Shown here one piece after another: positions 42,932-53,439 of a stretch of DNA of 64,000 bases. How positions within the stretch are numbered: position 1 is the stretch's first letter; each line of letters starts with the position of its first letter. The position numbers and the translations under genes are program-made. Origin of the DNA: Betaproteobacteria bacterium HGW-Betaproteobacteria-16 (lineage in GTDB: Bacteria > Pseudomonadota > Gammaproteobacteria > Burkholderiales > Burkholderiaceae_C); contig PHCQ01000001.1 of NCBI GenBank assembly GCA_002840835.1, positions 178,861 to 242,860 of the forward strand. The letters run 5' to 3'. Under the pieces are notes generated by a model. It saw only the letters and a list, made by a program, of their open reading frames with translations, was not told the origin of the DNA and searched no databases.

Positions 42932-44770
42932 ATGAATACCCTGAGCAGCACCCCCACACCCCATCTGGATCGTCAGGGTAGCCAGACCGCGCCTGCCCGG
43001 TTGTACCGTCGCGTCGGCCTTGCCCTGTTGGCCACGTGGGTGACATGCTCTTCGCTGACGGCTTGTGCGCAGACTGAAGCACTCCCTCTGCGCACGCCGG
43101 ATCCGGTCAACACCACCGAAACCGTTGTGAATTCCGGGCTCGATGCCCCGTTGTTCTACCAGCTCCTGATCGGCGAACTCAATGCGCGTTCAGGTGACGC
43201 CGGCGCGGCCTACTCGCTGATCCTGGATGCGGCCCGCAAGCGACAGGATCCGCTTCTGTACCGGCGAGCGGTCGACATCGCGTTGCAGGCCCGATCAGGT
43301 GAATCTGCACTCAGTGCTGCCCAGGCCTGGTCACAAGAGCTGCCAGGGTCCCCCGACGCCGACCGGTTCGTCCTGCAAATCCTTCTTGCACTCAATCGGG
43401 TGGCAGAGACCGGTCCCGCGCTCACGTCGCTGCTGGCGTCCAGTACTGGCGAGTTGCGCGACGAAACCATCAATGCCATTCCGCAGACCTACGCGCGCGT
43501 CACCGACAAAGCGCTCGCACTGCAAGTGGTTCAAGACACGCTCGCACCCTATCTCCAGGGACCTCATGCGCCTGCCGCATGGACCACCATCGGGCGCATG
43601 GAATCGGGACTGGAGCAACCCGAAGCTGCGTTGACATCAGCGCGCAAGGGCCACGCAGCGAATCCACAATCGCCTTTTCCGGCCATGCTGGCCCTTGAAT
43701 TGGTGGAGCAAGGCCAGCAGGGCGCCGAAGACATCGTGCGCGACCATTTGCGCGTGGCTTCGCCTGCCGGGCCTTTCGGGTCACAGGTCCCTCTCGCCTA
43801 CGCCCGCATCCTGCTCGACCTTCAACGCACGGCGGAGGCGGCCCGCCAACTGGAGAGCCTGACCACCCACCAACCTGATCTGGCCGATGCCTGGTTGCTC
43901 CAGGCCACGATCCAGGTCCAGGAAAACAAGCTGAACGCGGCGAGCCTCTCTCTGCAGAACCACATGCGGCTTTCGCGACAGGCGGGTGACGAACGATCGA
44001 CTCGGAGCCTGACGCAGGCCTATTTGTTGATGGCGCAGATCGCAGAGAAGCAGAACGATTTTCAGGCGGCAAATGCCTGGCTTGACCGCATCGAGAATGC
44101 AGACGACATCATGGCTGCCCAGATGCGGCGCGCATCGCTGCTCGCCAGACAGGGCCAAATGACTGAGGCCAGGGCCTTGTTGCGCAGCCACCCGGAACGC
44201 CGTCCCGACGACGCCAGGCTCAAGCTCGTGGCTGAAGCCCAGTTGCTCAGGGATTTCAAGGAGTGGCAACAGGCCTACCTGGTCTACAAGGAGGCCGTGA
44301 GCCTGTTCCCGGACCAGACCGACCTGCTCTACGATCAGGCCATGATGGCTGAGAAAGCCAACAACCTGCCAGAGATGGAAGCCTTGCTCAGGCAGTTGAT
44401 GGCTGCAAAGCCTGATTTCCACCACGCCTACAACGCGCTGGGGTACTCCCTGGCCGATCGCAATGTCCGGCTTCCTGAAGCCAAGGCGCTGATCGAAAAA
44501 GCCGTGGAACTCGCACCTGGCGACGCCTACATTCAGGACAGCCTGGGTTGGGTCGAGTTCCGCATGGGCAATGCGTCGCGTGCGCTGAGCATCCTGCAAG
44601 CGGCCTATGGCAAGCGCCCGGATGCTGAAATCGCCGCCCACCTGGGTGAAGTTCACTGGGCAATGGGGCAGCGAGAACAGGCACTGAAAATCTGGCGTGA
44701 AGGCCTGCTCCTGGCCAGCGACAACGAAACCCTGCTCAATACCCTGAAGAGACTGCAGGTGCAGCCGTGA
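42932..44770 (+). CDS. TPR-repeat outer-membrane-associated protein
   Basis: 612 aa. N-terminal hydrophobic stretch (LALLATWVTCSSLTACAQ) is a signal peptide, possibly a lipoprotein (L-T-A-C). The body is a chain of tetratricopeptide-like helices, clearest at the end (FHHAYNALGYSLADRNVRLPEAKALIEKAVELAPGDAYIQDSLGWVEFRMGN: alanine/leucine pairs typical of TPRs). It precedes lolB and ispE with GTGA and ATGA overlaps, a conserved order in betaproteobacteria, so it may act in outer-membrane biogenesis. No enzymatic motif. Confidence 0.85.
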   Translation: MNTLSSTPTPHLDRQGSQTAPARLYRRVGLALLATWVTCSSLTACAQTEALPLRTPDPVNTTETVVNSGLDAPLFYQLLIGELNARSGDAGAAYSLILDAARKRQDPLLYRRAVDIALQARSGESALSAAQAWSQELPGSPDADRFVLQILLALNRVAETGPALTSLLASSTGELRDETINAIPQTYARVTDKALALQVVQDTLAPYLQGPHAPAAWTTIGRMESGLEQPEAALTSARKGHAANPQSPFPAMLALELVEQGQQGAEDIVRDHLRVASPAGPFGSQVPLAYARILLDLQRTAEAARQLESLTTHQPDLADAWLLQATIQVQENKLNAASLSLQNHMRLSRQAGDERSTRSLTQAYLLMAQIAEKQNDFQAANAWLDRIENADDIMAAQMRRASLLARQGQMTEARALLRSHPERRPDDARLKLVAEAQLLRDFKEWQQAYLVYKEAVSLFPDQTDLLYDQAMMAEKANNLPEMEALLRQLMAAKPDFHHAYNALGYSLADRNVRLPEAKALIEKAVELAPGDAYIQDSLGWVEFRMGNASRALSILQAAYGKRPDAEIAAHLGEVHWAMGQREQALKIWREGLLLASDNETLLNTLKRLQVQP

Positions 44771-45273
44771 GCCATCCGATTCGGCCGCTCACCGGAAGGT
44801 GGCGGCTCTGGTGCCTGATGGCATGCACCCTGTTGCTGGCCGCCTGCGCCACACCGCAGAGACCGGTCCCGCCCGGTGAGTCGGCATGGATGGGCCGCCT
44901 GGCACTCACTGTCCACACCGAACCCGTTCAATCGGTGGCCGCCGGCTTTGACCTCAGAGGCTCGCCCGATGCGGGCTCTCTTTTGCTCACATCGCCTCTG
45001 GGCAATGCCGTGGCCAGGGTCGTGTGGTCTGAAACAGACGCTGAATGGCGCCAAGGCGACCGGGTGATCAAAAAGCGCAATCTCGAAGAACTCGCCACCG
45101 AACTGGGCGGAACGGCACTGCCGGTGGCCGCCCTGTTCGCCTGGCTGAACGGAACCGCCTTGGAAATTGATGGCTGGCAAGCCGATCTTTCAAGGCACGC
45201 AGATGGCCGCATCACGGCAAGGCGCACCCATCCTTTGCCCAGTGCCGAATTGCGCCTGGTACTGCAACAATGA
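44767..45273 (+). CDS. lolB: Outer-membrane lipoprotein LolB
   Basis: 168 aa, GTG start overlapping the TPR gene stop. Signal peptide with a lipobox LLAAC. The mature part resembles LolB, which inserts lipoproteins into the outer membrane: W-x-G-R-L-A-L (SAWMGRLALTV), GSLLLTSPLGNAVARVVW, and AALFAWLNG. The family is divergent, but position just before ispE supports the call. ispE starts within its stop (ATGA). Confidence 0.85.
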   Translation: MSHPIRPLTGRWRLWCLMACTLLLAACATPQRPVPPGESAWMGRLALTVHTEPVQSVAAGFDLRGSPDAGSLLLTSPLGNAVARVVWSETDAEWRQGDRVIKKRNLEELATELGGTALPVAALFAWLNGTALEIDGWQADLSRHADGRITARRTHPLPSAELRLVLQQ

Positions 45274-46172
45274 ATGCCCTCGCCACGCCGGCGCTGCGGC
45301 GGCTGCTTGATGTGCCTGCACCAGCCAAACTCAATCTGTTTCTTCACGTGACCGGCCAGCGGCCTGACGGCTATCACTTGTTGCAGTCGGTCTTCATGTT
45401 GATCGACTGGTGCGATGCGCTCCATTTTGAGATCCGCGCCGACGGCCTTGTCACGCGGGAAGATATTTCCGGCATCGCTCTCCCAGCCAACGACCTCTGC
45501 GTGCGGGCCGCCCACGCGCTGAAGACCGCCACGGGGTGTCCGCTGGGCGTGCACATCGGGCTGGAAAAGCGCCTGCCCTCGGAAGCCGGACTGGGCGGTG
45601 GCTCTTCCGATGCCGCGACTTGCCTGCTCGCATTGAACCGGTTGTGGGGGCTGGGCCTCACCCGCCCGCAGCTTGCCGCCATCGCCCTGCCCCTGGGCGC
45701 CGATGTGCCCTTTTTCATTGGTGGGCAGACCGCCTGGGTAGAAGGTATCGGCGAAAAACTCACACCGGTTTCCCTGGGGGAGGCCCGTTTTGTTGTGGTC
45801 AAACCACCAGGGGGCGCATCCACGCAGCAGATTTTCCGATCGCTTCAGCTCAAAAGGGACACCGAAACTGCTATACTCCAAGGCTTTGCTGCAAACGAGT
45901 CAGCAGGCACGTTGAAGCTTGATCTCCAGAAGATTCTGGACTTCGGCCACAACGACCTGCAACCCGTCGCGCAAGACTTGTGCCCTGATGTGGGACTTTG
46001 CATCGACTGGCTTCAACGCCACGATTTGTCAGGTCGCATGACGGGGTCGGGGACTGCGGTATTTGCACATGTGCGGCATTCGCCGGCTTTGACCGACGCG
46101 CCAGGCACATGGACGGTACAAGTTTGCAGCAACATGGATTCGCATCCATTGTTTGGCTGGTGTCGCGATTAG
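45270..46172 (+). CDS. ispE: 4-diphosphocytidyl-2-C-methyl-D-erythritol kinase
   Basis: 300-aa GHMP kinase of the MEP isoprenoid pathway. PAKLNLFLHVTGQRPDGYHLL at the N-terminus and the ATP loop LPSEAGLGGGSSDAATCLLALN (glycine-rich GLGGGSSD) are diagnostic; C-terminal MTGSGTAVFA is the third GHMP motif. Overlaps lolB by four bases. tRNA-Gln and prs follow, the standard ispE-tRNA-prs order. Confidence 0.95.
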   Translation: MNALATPALRRLLDVPAPAKLNLFLHVTGQRPDGYHLLQSVFMLIDWCDALHFEIRADGLVTREDISGIALPANDLCVRAAHALKTATGCPLGVHIGLEKRLPSEAGLGGGSSDAATCLLALNRLWGLGLTRPQLAAIALPLGADVPFFIGGQTAWVEGIGEKLTPVSLGEARFVVVKPPGGASTQQIFRSLQLKRDTETAILQGFAANESAGTLKLDLQKILDFGHNDLQPVAQDLCPDVGLCIDWLQRHDLSGRMTGSGTAVFAHVRHSPALTDAPGTWTVQVCSNMDSHPLFGWCRD

Positions 46173-46264
46173 AATATCGGGCTCAGCGGCCGAGCACTGA
46201 ATACGGATTCAGCGACATTTTTTTGGCTGCCTGCCGGGTGACAAGCCCAGCGAGCAGCTTGCGT

Positions 46265-46341
46265 AGGGGAGTCGCCAAGTTGGTTAAGGCACTGGATTTT
46301 GATTCCAGCATGCAAAGGTTCGAATCCTTTCTCCCCTGCCA
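46265..46341 (+). tRNA. tRNA-Gln(TTG)
   Basis: 77 nt with encoded CCA (46339-46341). Acceptor AGGGGAG pairs with CTCCCCT, discriminator G; D arm GCCAAGTTGGTTAAGGC; anticodon stem-loop CTGGA-TTTTGAT-TCCAG with anticodon TTG; T arm AAAGGTTCGAATCCTTT. Followed by a terminator at 46371. Confidence 0.95.
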
Positions 46342-46370
46342 CCCTTTTTAAGCACGACAAGCACGCGATC

Positions 46371-46394
46371 AGCCATTTCAGAATGGCTTTTTTT
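46371..46394 (+). terminator. Terminator after tRNA-Gln
   Basis: Stem AGCCATT / AATGGCT with loop TCAG and seven Ts, 30 bases past the tRNA. It lies in the prs leader, so prs likely has a promoter beyond it or depends on partial readthrough. Confidence 0.85.
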
Positions 46395-46436
46395 GACGAC
46401 AGCTTCAGACGCTTCGTTCAAACCGCTGGAAACACC

Positions 46437-47411
46437 ATGCAAGTTCAGCCCCCGGATTTCATGATCTTCACCGGGAACGCCAACCCGGTGCTGGCTGCGG
46501 AGATTGCCCAGCACCTGGGCACGCAGCTTGGCGCGGCCAATGTTGGGCGCTTCTCGGATGGTGAAGTGACCGTCGAGATCACCCAGAACGTCCGGGCACG
46601 ACATGTGTTCGTGATCCAGTCCACGTGCGCCCCGACCAATGAAAACCTGATGGAGCTGATCATCATGGTCGACGCGCTCAAGCGTGCGTCGGCCGTGAGC
46701 ATTTCTGCGGTCATCCCCTACTTCGGCTACGCCCGCCAGGACCGCCGCCCCCGCTCCAGCCGCGTGCCGATCTCGGCTAAAGTGGTAGCCAACATGCTTC
46801 AGGCCGTGGGTGTGAACCGCGTGCTGACCATGGACCTGCACGCCGACCAGATTCAGGGATTCTTCGACATTCCGGTCGACAACATCTACGCATCTCCCGT
46901 GCTGCTTGCCGACCTGCGTCAGAAGAACTACCCCGATCTGCTGGTGGTGTCACCAGACGTCGGTGGTGTGGTGCGCGCCCGTGCTATTGCCAAACAGCTC
47001 AACTGCGACATGGCCATCATCGACAAGCGGCGTCCCAAGGCCAATGTGTCCGAGGTGATGCACGTGATCGGCGACATTGAAGGCCGCAACTGCGTGATCA
47101 TGGACGACATGATCGACACGGCAGGGACACTGGTCAAGGCGGCCGAGGTGCTCAAGGAGCGCGGCGCCAAGCATGTGTATTCGTATTGCACACACCCCAT
47201 TTTTTCCGGTCCGGCCATTGAGCGCATTGCCAAGGGAACCGCACTGGATGAAGTGGTGGTCACCAACACCATTCCACTGTCTCAGGCCGCACAGGCCTGT
47301 TCCAAGATTCGCCAGCTTTCCGTGGCACCGCTGATGGCTGAGACCATCGCGCGCATTGCTTCCGGTGAGTCGGTAATGAGTTTGTTTGCCGATCAGGACA
47401 ACCTTTTTTAA
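46437..47411 (+). CDS. prs: Ribose-phosphate pyrophosphokinase
   Basis: 324 aa from ATG 46437 ([17 protein letters not shown]); upstream extension runs over the tRNA and is rejected. Makes PRPP from ribose-5-phosphate and [24 protein letters not shown] segment [22 protein letters not shown] (key part YFGYARQDR), and the PRPP loop [17 protein letters not shown] are present. A strong terminator follows the stop. Confidence 0.95.
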   Translation: MQVQPPDFMIFTGNANPVLAAEIAQHLGTQLGAANVGRFSDGEVTVEITQNVRARHVFVIQSTCAPTNENLMELIIMVDALKRASAVSISAVIPYFGYARQDRRPRSSRVPISAKVVANMLQAVGVNRVLTMDLHADQIQGFFDIPVDNIYASPVLLADLRQKNYPDLLVVSPDVGGVVRARAIAKQLNCDMAIIDKRRPKANVSEVMHVIGDIEGRNCVIMDDMIDTAGTLVKAAEVLKERGAKHVYSYCTHPIFSGPAIERIAKGTALDEVVVTNTIPLSQAAQACSKIRQLSVAPLMAETIARIASGESVMSLFADQDNLF

Positions 47412-47435
47412 GAAGTCCTGCTGGCAGCAAAGAGC

Positions 47436-47467
47436 AAGCGCCCCTCGTGTGAGGGGCTGCTTTTTTT
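47436..47467 (+). terminator. Terminator after prs
   Basis: Stem GCCCCTC / GAGGGGC (47440-47446, 47451-47457) with loop GTGT, extended by AGC/GCT flanks, then seven Ts at 47461-47467. Confidence 0.9.
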
Positions 47468-47511
47468 AACAGAGGCGTTCTGGTCGCGGAACCCCTCAAT
47501 TGGAGAATGTC

Positions 47512-48135
47512 ATGCAATTTGTCGCTTTTGAGCGCGCCAAGCAGGGTACGGGTGCGAGCCGCCGTCTGCGCAACACCGGTCGCGCGCCCGGTATCGTTTT
47601 TGGCGGTGATACGCCAGCCATCACGATCGAACTCGATCACAACGCCCTGTGGCACGCCCTGAAAAAGGAAGCCTTCCACTCGGCCATTCTGGACATGGAC
47701 ATCGGTGGCGCCGTGCAGAAAGTGCTGCTGCGCGATGTGCAGTACCACCCCTACAAGCCACAAGTGCTTCACGTGGACTTTCAGCGCGTCAACGAAAAGA
47801 CCCGCCTGCGCAAAAAGGTGCCTCTGCATTTTGAAGGTGCCGAGAACTCACCAGCCGTGAAGATCGACAAGTGCGTGATCAACCACGTGATGAACGAGAT
47901 CGAAATCGAGTGCCTAGCCACCCAGTTGCCCGAGAACATCGTGGTCGACCTGAGCGAAGTGACCAAGGGCAGCACCATCCACACGGGTGACATCAAGCTG
48001 GTCAAGGGCATCAAGCTGGTCATGCACGGCCGCTCCAACCTGACGGTGGCGACCGTGGTTGAGCCGGTCGAAGAAGTGGTGGCCGCACCCGTGGTGGCCG
48101 CAACCGACGAGAAAAAGGGCAAGAAGAAGAAGTAA
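47512..48135 (+). CDS. rplY: 50S ribosomal protein L25 (CTC family)
   Basis: 207 aa from ATG 47512 with TGGAGA nearby; TTG 47500 is less likely. N-terminal L25 domain ([31 protein letters not shown]) binds 5S rRNA; the CTC-type C-terminal beta domain ([35 protein letters not shown]) follows, ending in an Ala-rich and Lys tail GKKKK. Between prs and pth, the usual bacterial order. Confidence 0.95.
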   Translation: MQFVAFERAKQGTGASRRLRNTGRAPGIVFGGDTPAITIELDHNALWHALKKEAFHSAILDMDIGGAVQKVLLRDVQYHPYKPQVLHVDFQRVNEKTRLRKKVPLHFEGAENSPAVKIDKCVINHVMNEIEIECLATQLPENIVVDLSEVTKGSTIHTGDIKLVKGIKLVMHGRSNLTVATVVEPVEEVVAAPVVAATDEKKGKKKK

Positions 48136-48163
48136 GTCCTTCCGGACATTGCCTTCTGCCACC

Positions 48164-48188
48164 AACGGCCCGCTCAGCGGGCCGTTTT
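48164..48188 (+). terminator. Terminator after rplY
   Basis: Ten-bp stem AACGGCCCGC / GCGGGCCGTT with loop TCA, followed by TTTTC. It ends 50 bases after the rplY stop. Confidence 0.85.
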
Positions 48189-48244
48189 CATTTCAGTTGC
48201 TCCACCGCGCAGCGCGCGACCCACGCTGCATGAAACAGCCCAAT

Positions 48245-48326
48245 CCAGGGGCACCGCCGGGCCGGCTTTGCCGGACGGCCAGTGCCGACCCCTTGAGGGG
48301 GTGGCGCGAAGCGCCGCGGGGGTGTT
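48245..48326. repeat. GC-rich REP-like extragenic palindromic element
   Basis: A cluster of short hairpins (CCGGC-TTT-GCCGG, ACCCCTTGAGGGGGT and GGCGCGAAGCGCC) between rplY and pth. Comparable palindromes with the CCCTTGAGGGGG and GGCGCGAAGCGCC units recur in intergenic regions of comamonad genomes as I recall them; only one copy is in this window, so its repeated nature is not shown here. Confidence 0.5.
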
Positions 48327-48355
48327 TCTGTCTGGCCTCACCGATAATCCTTGTC

Positions 48356-49832
<1,477 letters not shown>

Positions 49833-49867
49833 TCGGGAATTATGCGCGAGGGGCCCCGTTCAGCCTC

Positions 49868-50482
49868 TCATTGCCCGGGCAATGTCCGCAACAGGTGAAA
49901 GGCCACGGCACCCGCGCGTCCCTGGCGATGCACCTCCAGCCCCATCCGGGAAAGCTCGTCGGTGGTCCAGAGTCGAGGGGCTTCGAGGTAGATGAACCCT
50001 TGAGGACCAATGGCCTGGCGCGCGGCGGCCAGGGCAGAGGCAAAGAGCGCTTCGTTGCCTCCATCCGCAAAGGGTGGATCCAGAAACACCACATCCAGGT
50101 TCTGTCCGGCACGTTGCCTCAGGGCGGCCACGGCATCGCCACGTTCCACCTTCACGGCCTCCGCCTTGAGCTGGTCTTTCATGCGGCGCAGAAGCGTCAG
50201 CAGGGCATTGTCGTGCTCCACCAGCACCACATCGGCTGCACCGCGAGAAGCGGCCTCCAGACCCAGCGCACCGGTACCGGCAAAGGCATCCAGACAGCGC
50301 CAGCCGCTGAGATCCTGCCCCAGCCAGTTGAAGAGCGTTTCCCGCACGCGTGCTGGCGTGGGACGCAGCCCAGGCGCGTCGATCACGGTGAGCCTGGTTC
50401 GTTTCCACTGGCCGCCGATGATGCGAACCTCGTGGGGAGCCTTGGCCAGGCGGCCAGTAGCTTTGTTGCCTGATGCTTTCAT
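49868..50482 (-). CDS. rsmD: 16S rRNA (guanine966-N2)-methyltransferase
   Basis: 204 aa. RIIGGQWKRTRL at the N-terminus, SAM motif I CLDAFAGTGALGLEAASRGA and the catalytic LDPPF motif in VVFLDPPFADGG identify RsmD. Methylates N2 of G966 in 16S rRNA. Between M16 protease genes and coaD on the minus strand. Confidence 0.94.
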   Translation of the reverse strand: MKASGNKATGRLAKAPHEVRIIGGQWKRTRLTVIDAPGLRPTPARVRETLFNWLGQDLSGWRCLDAFAGTGALGLEAASRGAADVVLVEHDNALLTLLRRMKDQLKAEAVKVERGDAVAALRQRAGQNLDVVFLDPPFADGGNEALFASALAAARQAIGPQGFIYLEAPRLWTTDELSRMGLEVHRQGRAGAVAFHLLRTLPGQ

Positions 50483-50536
50483 GCGGCTAGCTTACGGCAA
50501 CTGACGCTCGCGCCGTTACGCCTGTGCGCAGCACCA

Positions 50537-51886
50537 TCAAGGCTGTGCACCCACGACCACGGTGGCCATGCGGTCGGGTTGCAGCACCCGGGTGAAGGCA
50601 CGCCGGATGTCGGCCACCGTCACGCGCTCCACCTGCTCGGTCCAGGTGTCCAGGTAATCCAGTGGCAGGCCGTTCCAGGCGATGTTGGAGACGTTGTCGA
50701 GCAGCTTGCGGTTGCTGTCAATGCGCAGGGCAAAGCTGTTGACGAGGTATTCCTTGGCGGCCTTGAGTTCTTCTTCGGTAGGTCCCTCGGCCACGAAGTC
50801 GCGCACCACGTCCCGCACCACGCCCACAGCCTGGTCGGCCTGGTCGGGTCGGGTCGTCAGGCCGATCTGAAACGCACCGGCATGCAGGCCGGGAGAAAAA
50901 TAGCTGTACACGCTGTAGCTCAGCCCCCGCTTCTCCCGCACCTCGGTGGTCAGGCGCGACACGAACCCGCCGCCTCCCAGGATGTAGTTGCCCACGAACA
51001 AGGGAAAGAAGTCGGGGTCGTCGCGCGCCACGCCGGGCTGCCCTACGAGCACCTGTGCTTGCGCAGCCTTGAACGGCATCCGCTCTTCGATCGCACGGTC
51101 CAGCGGCTTCACCTGGGGAACGTCCGTCAGCGGTTCGCAGCCGTTCGGCTGGACCGCAGTCATAAGCTGGCTGACGATGCGGTCGCTTCCGGCACGATCG
51201 ATGGCGCCCACCAGGCTGATCTGGGCGCGACAAGCGGCCACGTGACGGCGGTAGAACCCGCGCATGTCGGCCTCCGAGATGGCGTTGAGTGTGTCAGCCG
51301 TGGCCTCGAATCCATAGGGGTGGTCACCAAAAACTGCGCGCGAAAAGGCGCGTCCGGCATGGGTGGCCGGGCGGTTTTCTGCCTCTTTCAAGGCGGCCAG
51401 CGTGCGCTCCCGGTCACGCTGCCAGACGTTGTCTGGCCACGCAGGTGCGGTCAGTTGCCGTGCGGCCAAAGCGACGGCCTGCTCCAGCAACGCGGGCTCC
51501 GTGAGGGTGCGCAGGGAAACGGTAAAACGATCGGCTGATGCCTGTGCACCGAACTGGGCGCCCAGGTCCACCCAGGCCTCGCTCAGCTGATTTTCATCGA
51601 GCGCCGGCATGTTGCCATGGGACATCACGCCGCCAGAAAACAGGCCGGCAGTGGCACTGGCCAGACCAGTTTTGGCCCTGGGTTCGCGCCGGCTGCCGCC
51701 ATCGAAATTCACCTGCACGTCCAGCATGGGCAGCGCGGGCGTGGACACCAGGTACACACGCGCACCACTGGCATGGGTCCAGTGCTCGATCGGAATGGCC
51801 GCTTGGGCATGGGCCCCAAACAGGCAGACGCCAAGGGCACACAGCAGTCGTTTGAAAGGGGTACGGAACAACGAAATAGATGACAT
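50537..51886 (-). CDS. M16 peptidase-like protein, inactive-type subunit
   Basis: 449 aa with a signal peptide (LLCALGVCLFGAHAQA), so periplasmic. M16 fold, but the HxxEH zinc motif is absent: the corresponding segment reads KTGLASATAGLFSGG. The YGGGGFVSRL-like loop (ILGGGGFVSRLTTEVREKRGLSYSVYSYFS; key R and Y residues of the M16 C-domain) is kept. The layout of an active partner upstream and an inactive partner here suggests a heterodimer like mitochondrial processing peptidase. Twenty-seven bases follow the first protease gene. Confidence 0.9.
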   Translation of the reverse strand: MSSISLFRTPFKRLLCALGVCLFGAHAQAAIPIEHWTHASGARVYLVSTPALPMLDVQVNFDGGSRREPRAKTGLASATAGLFSGGVMSHGNMPALDENQLSEAWVDLGAQFGAQASADRFTVSLRTLTEPALLEQAVALAARQLTAPAWPDNVWQRDRERTLAALKEAENRPATHAGRAFSRAVFGDHPYGFEATADTLNAISEADMRGFYRRHVAACRAQISLVGAIDRAGSDRIVSQLMTAVQPNGCEPLTDVPQVKPLDRAIEERMPFKAAQAQVLVGQPGVARDDPDFFPLFVGNYILGGGGFVSRLTTEVREKRGLSYSVYSYFSPGLHAGAFQIGLTTRPDQADQAVGVVRDVVRDFVAEGPTEEELKAAKEYLVNSFALRIDSNRKLLDNVSNIAWNGLPLDYLDTWTEQVERVTVADIRRAFTRVLQPDRMATVVVGAQP

Positions 51887-51913
51887 GGAAATTCCAGGCA
51901 GCGCGGTTGCGTG

Positions 51914-53410
51914 TCAATGACGAAGGGCAGGACGGTTGCCAGCAGCGGCGGGCGTGGCGGTTTCACGCCGCCCGGGTTCGGGCACCAGCACGCCTGTGGT
52001 GAGCTGTTCGTCGCTGAAATAGCGCTGGGCCACCGACTGCACCTGCGCAGCCGTCACGCCTTGCAGAAGCTTCATGAGACGATCACCCGTATCGACAGGC
52101 ATGCCGTTGATCCAGTAGCTGCCCAGTTCGCGTGCCTGATTGAACACGGAGTCGAGTTTGTAGATTTCGCTGGCGGTCCACTGGGTTTTCACGCGGCGCA
52201 GTTCGGCCTCACTGACGCCCTCCCGGGCAATGCGTTCGACTTCAGATTTGAGAGCGGCGGCGGTCATCTCGGGTGTCACGCCTCGCGCGGGCACGGCGCT
52301 GAGCAGGAAAAGCTGCGGACCTCGCCCCATGAGGCCGTAAGACGCTCCCGCGGTATCTGCCACGCGTTTGCCACCCGCCCCGGAGCCCTGCACCAGCGCG
52401 CGCTCCAGCCGGGCACCACTGTACCCGTCGAGCACGGCCGAGAGCACGGTGAGCGCGAGCGCATCCTGCTGCGAACCGTCACCGGTATCGCCCTCGGCGG
52501 TCCAGCGCGGGGTTTTCCAGGCGAGTGCGACCAAGGCCTGATCGGCCACGGCGCGGAATTCGAGCCTGCGCGGCCCCACCTGCAGGGGCTCTTCGCGGGG
52601 TTTGCGCGCAGGCAGCGCCCTTGCAGGGATGCGGCCGTAAATGTCTTCGGCCAGCGCCCGCACCTGGGCCACATCCACATCGCCGGCGATCACCACCGCC
52701 GCGTTGGCCGGGCTGTACCAGCGCTGGTAGAACTCACGGACGTCATCGGGCGTCATCGCGTCGAGATCGCTCATCCACCCGATGATGGGGCGGCGGTAGG
52801 GGTTGGCCTGGAAGATCATGGCATTGAGCGCTTCGAACATGCGCGCACGAGGCGATTCTTCGGTGCGCTGCCGCCGCTCTTCCTTGATGACTTCGATCTC
52901 GCGGACGAACTCTTCATCGGCCCATTGGGTACGGGCAAAACGGTCGGCCTCCAGCCGCATCATGGCTTCCAGTTGGTGGGACGGCACCTGCTGGTGGTAA
53001 GCGGTGGCGTCGCGGCTGGTGAAGGCGTTGTCGCGTCCGCCCAGCGCAGCCACGCGTCGCGAGAACTCGCCGGGTTTCAGGTCTGGTGTGCCCTTGAACA
53101 TCATGTGCTCCAGCACGTGGGCCACGCCCGATGTGCCGTCGACCTCGTCCATGGAACCCACGCGCACCCACAGCATGTGGGCCACCGTGGGCGCCCGGCG
53201 ATCCGGGCGGACGATGAGCGTCATGCCGTTGGCGAGCGTGAACTGCTGTGCGACGGGCGCCTCTTCCCCGGGAGAAGCAGCGGCTGCAATGGCCGCTGGA
53301 GGTGACGCCAGGGGCGTCAGGGGGGGTGTTGCCGCCAGAGCGACGGGGGAGAGAACCAGGGCGAGCGTGGCCGCCATCAGCGCGTTGTGCGCAAGCAAAG
53401 AGCGTTTCAT
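51914..53410 (-). CDS. M16 zinc peptidase, active subunit
   Basis: 498 aa from ATG 53410 with a signal peptide (LMAATLALVLSPVALA). The inverted zinc motif HxxEH is in GVAHVLEHMMFKGT, with the downstream Glu in the EEFVREIEVIKEERRQR helix. Periplasmic metallopeptidase that probably degrades small peptides; pairs with the next gene. Divergent from ftsY with a gap of only 29 bases between starts. Confidence 0.93.
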   Translation of the reverse strand: MKRSLLAHNALMAATLALVLSPVALAATPPLTPLASPPAAIAAAASPGEEAPVAQQFTLANGMTLIVRPDRRAPTVAHMLWVRVGSMDEVDGTSGVAHVLEHMMFKGTPDLKPGEFSRRVAALGGRDNAFTSRDATAYHQQVPSHQLEAMMRLEADRFARTQWADEEFVREIEVIKEERRQRTEESPRARMFEALNAMIFQANPYRRPIIGWMSDLDAMTPDDVREFYQRWYSPANAAVVIAGDVDVAQVRALAEDIYGRIPARALPARKPREEPLQVGPRRLEFRAVADQALVALAWKTPRWTAEGDTGDGSQQDALALTVLSAVLDGYSGARLERALVQGSGAGGKRVADTAGASYGLMGRGPQLFLLSAVPARGVTPEMTAAALKSEVERIAREGVSEAELRRVKTQWTASEIYKLDSVFNQARELGSYWINGMPVDTGDRLMKLLQGVTAAQVQSVAQRYFSDEQLTTGVLVPEPGRRETATPAAAGNRPALRH

Positions 53411-53439
53411 AGAATGCAATGGATTCTAGAGATGGAAAA

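Noticed and set aside
50579..51538. Long plus-strand ORF opposite the M16 protease gene
   Set aside because: Shadow of the minus-strand protease; composition is His/Arg-rich as expected for reverse-frame reading.
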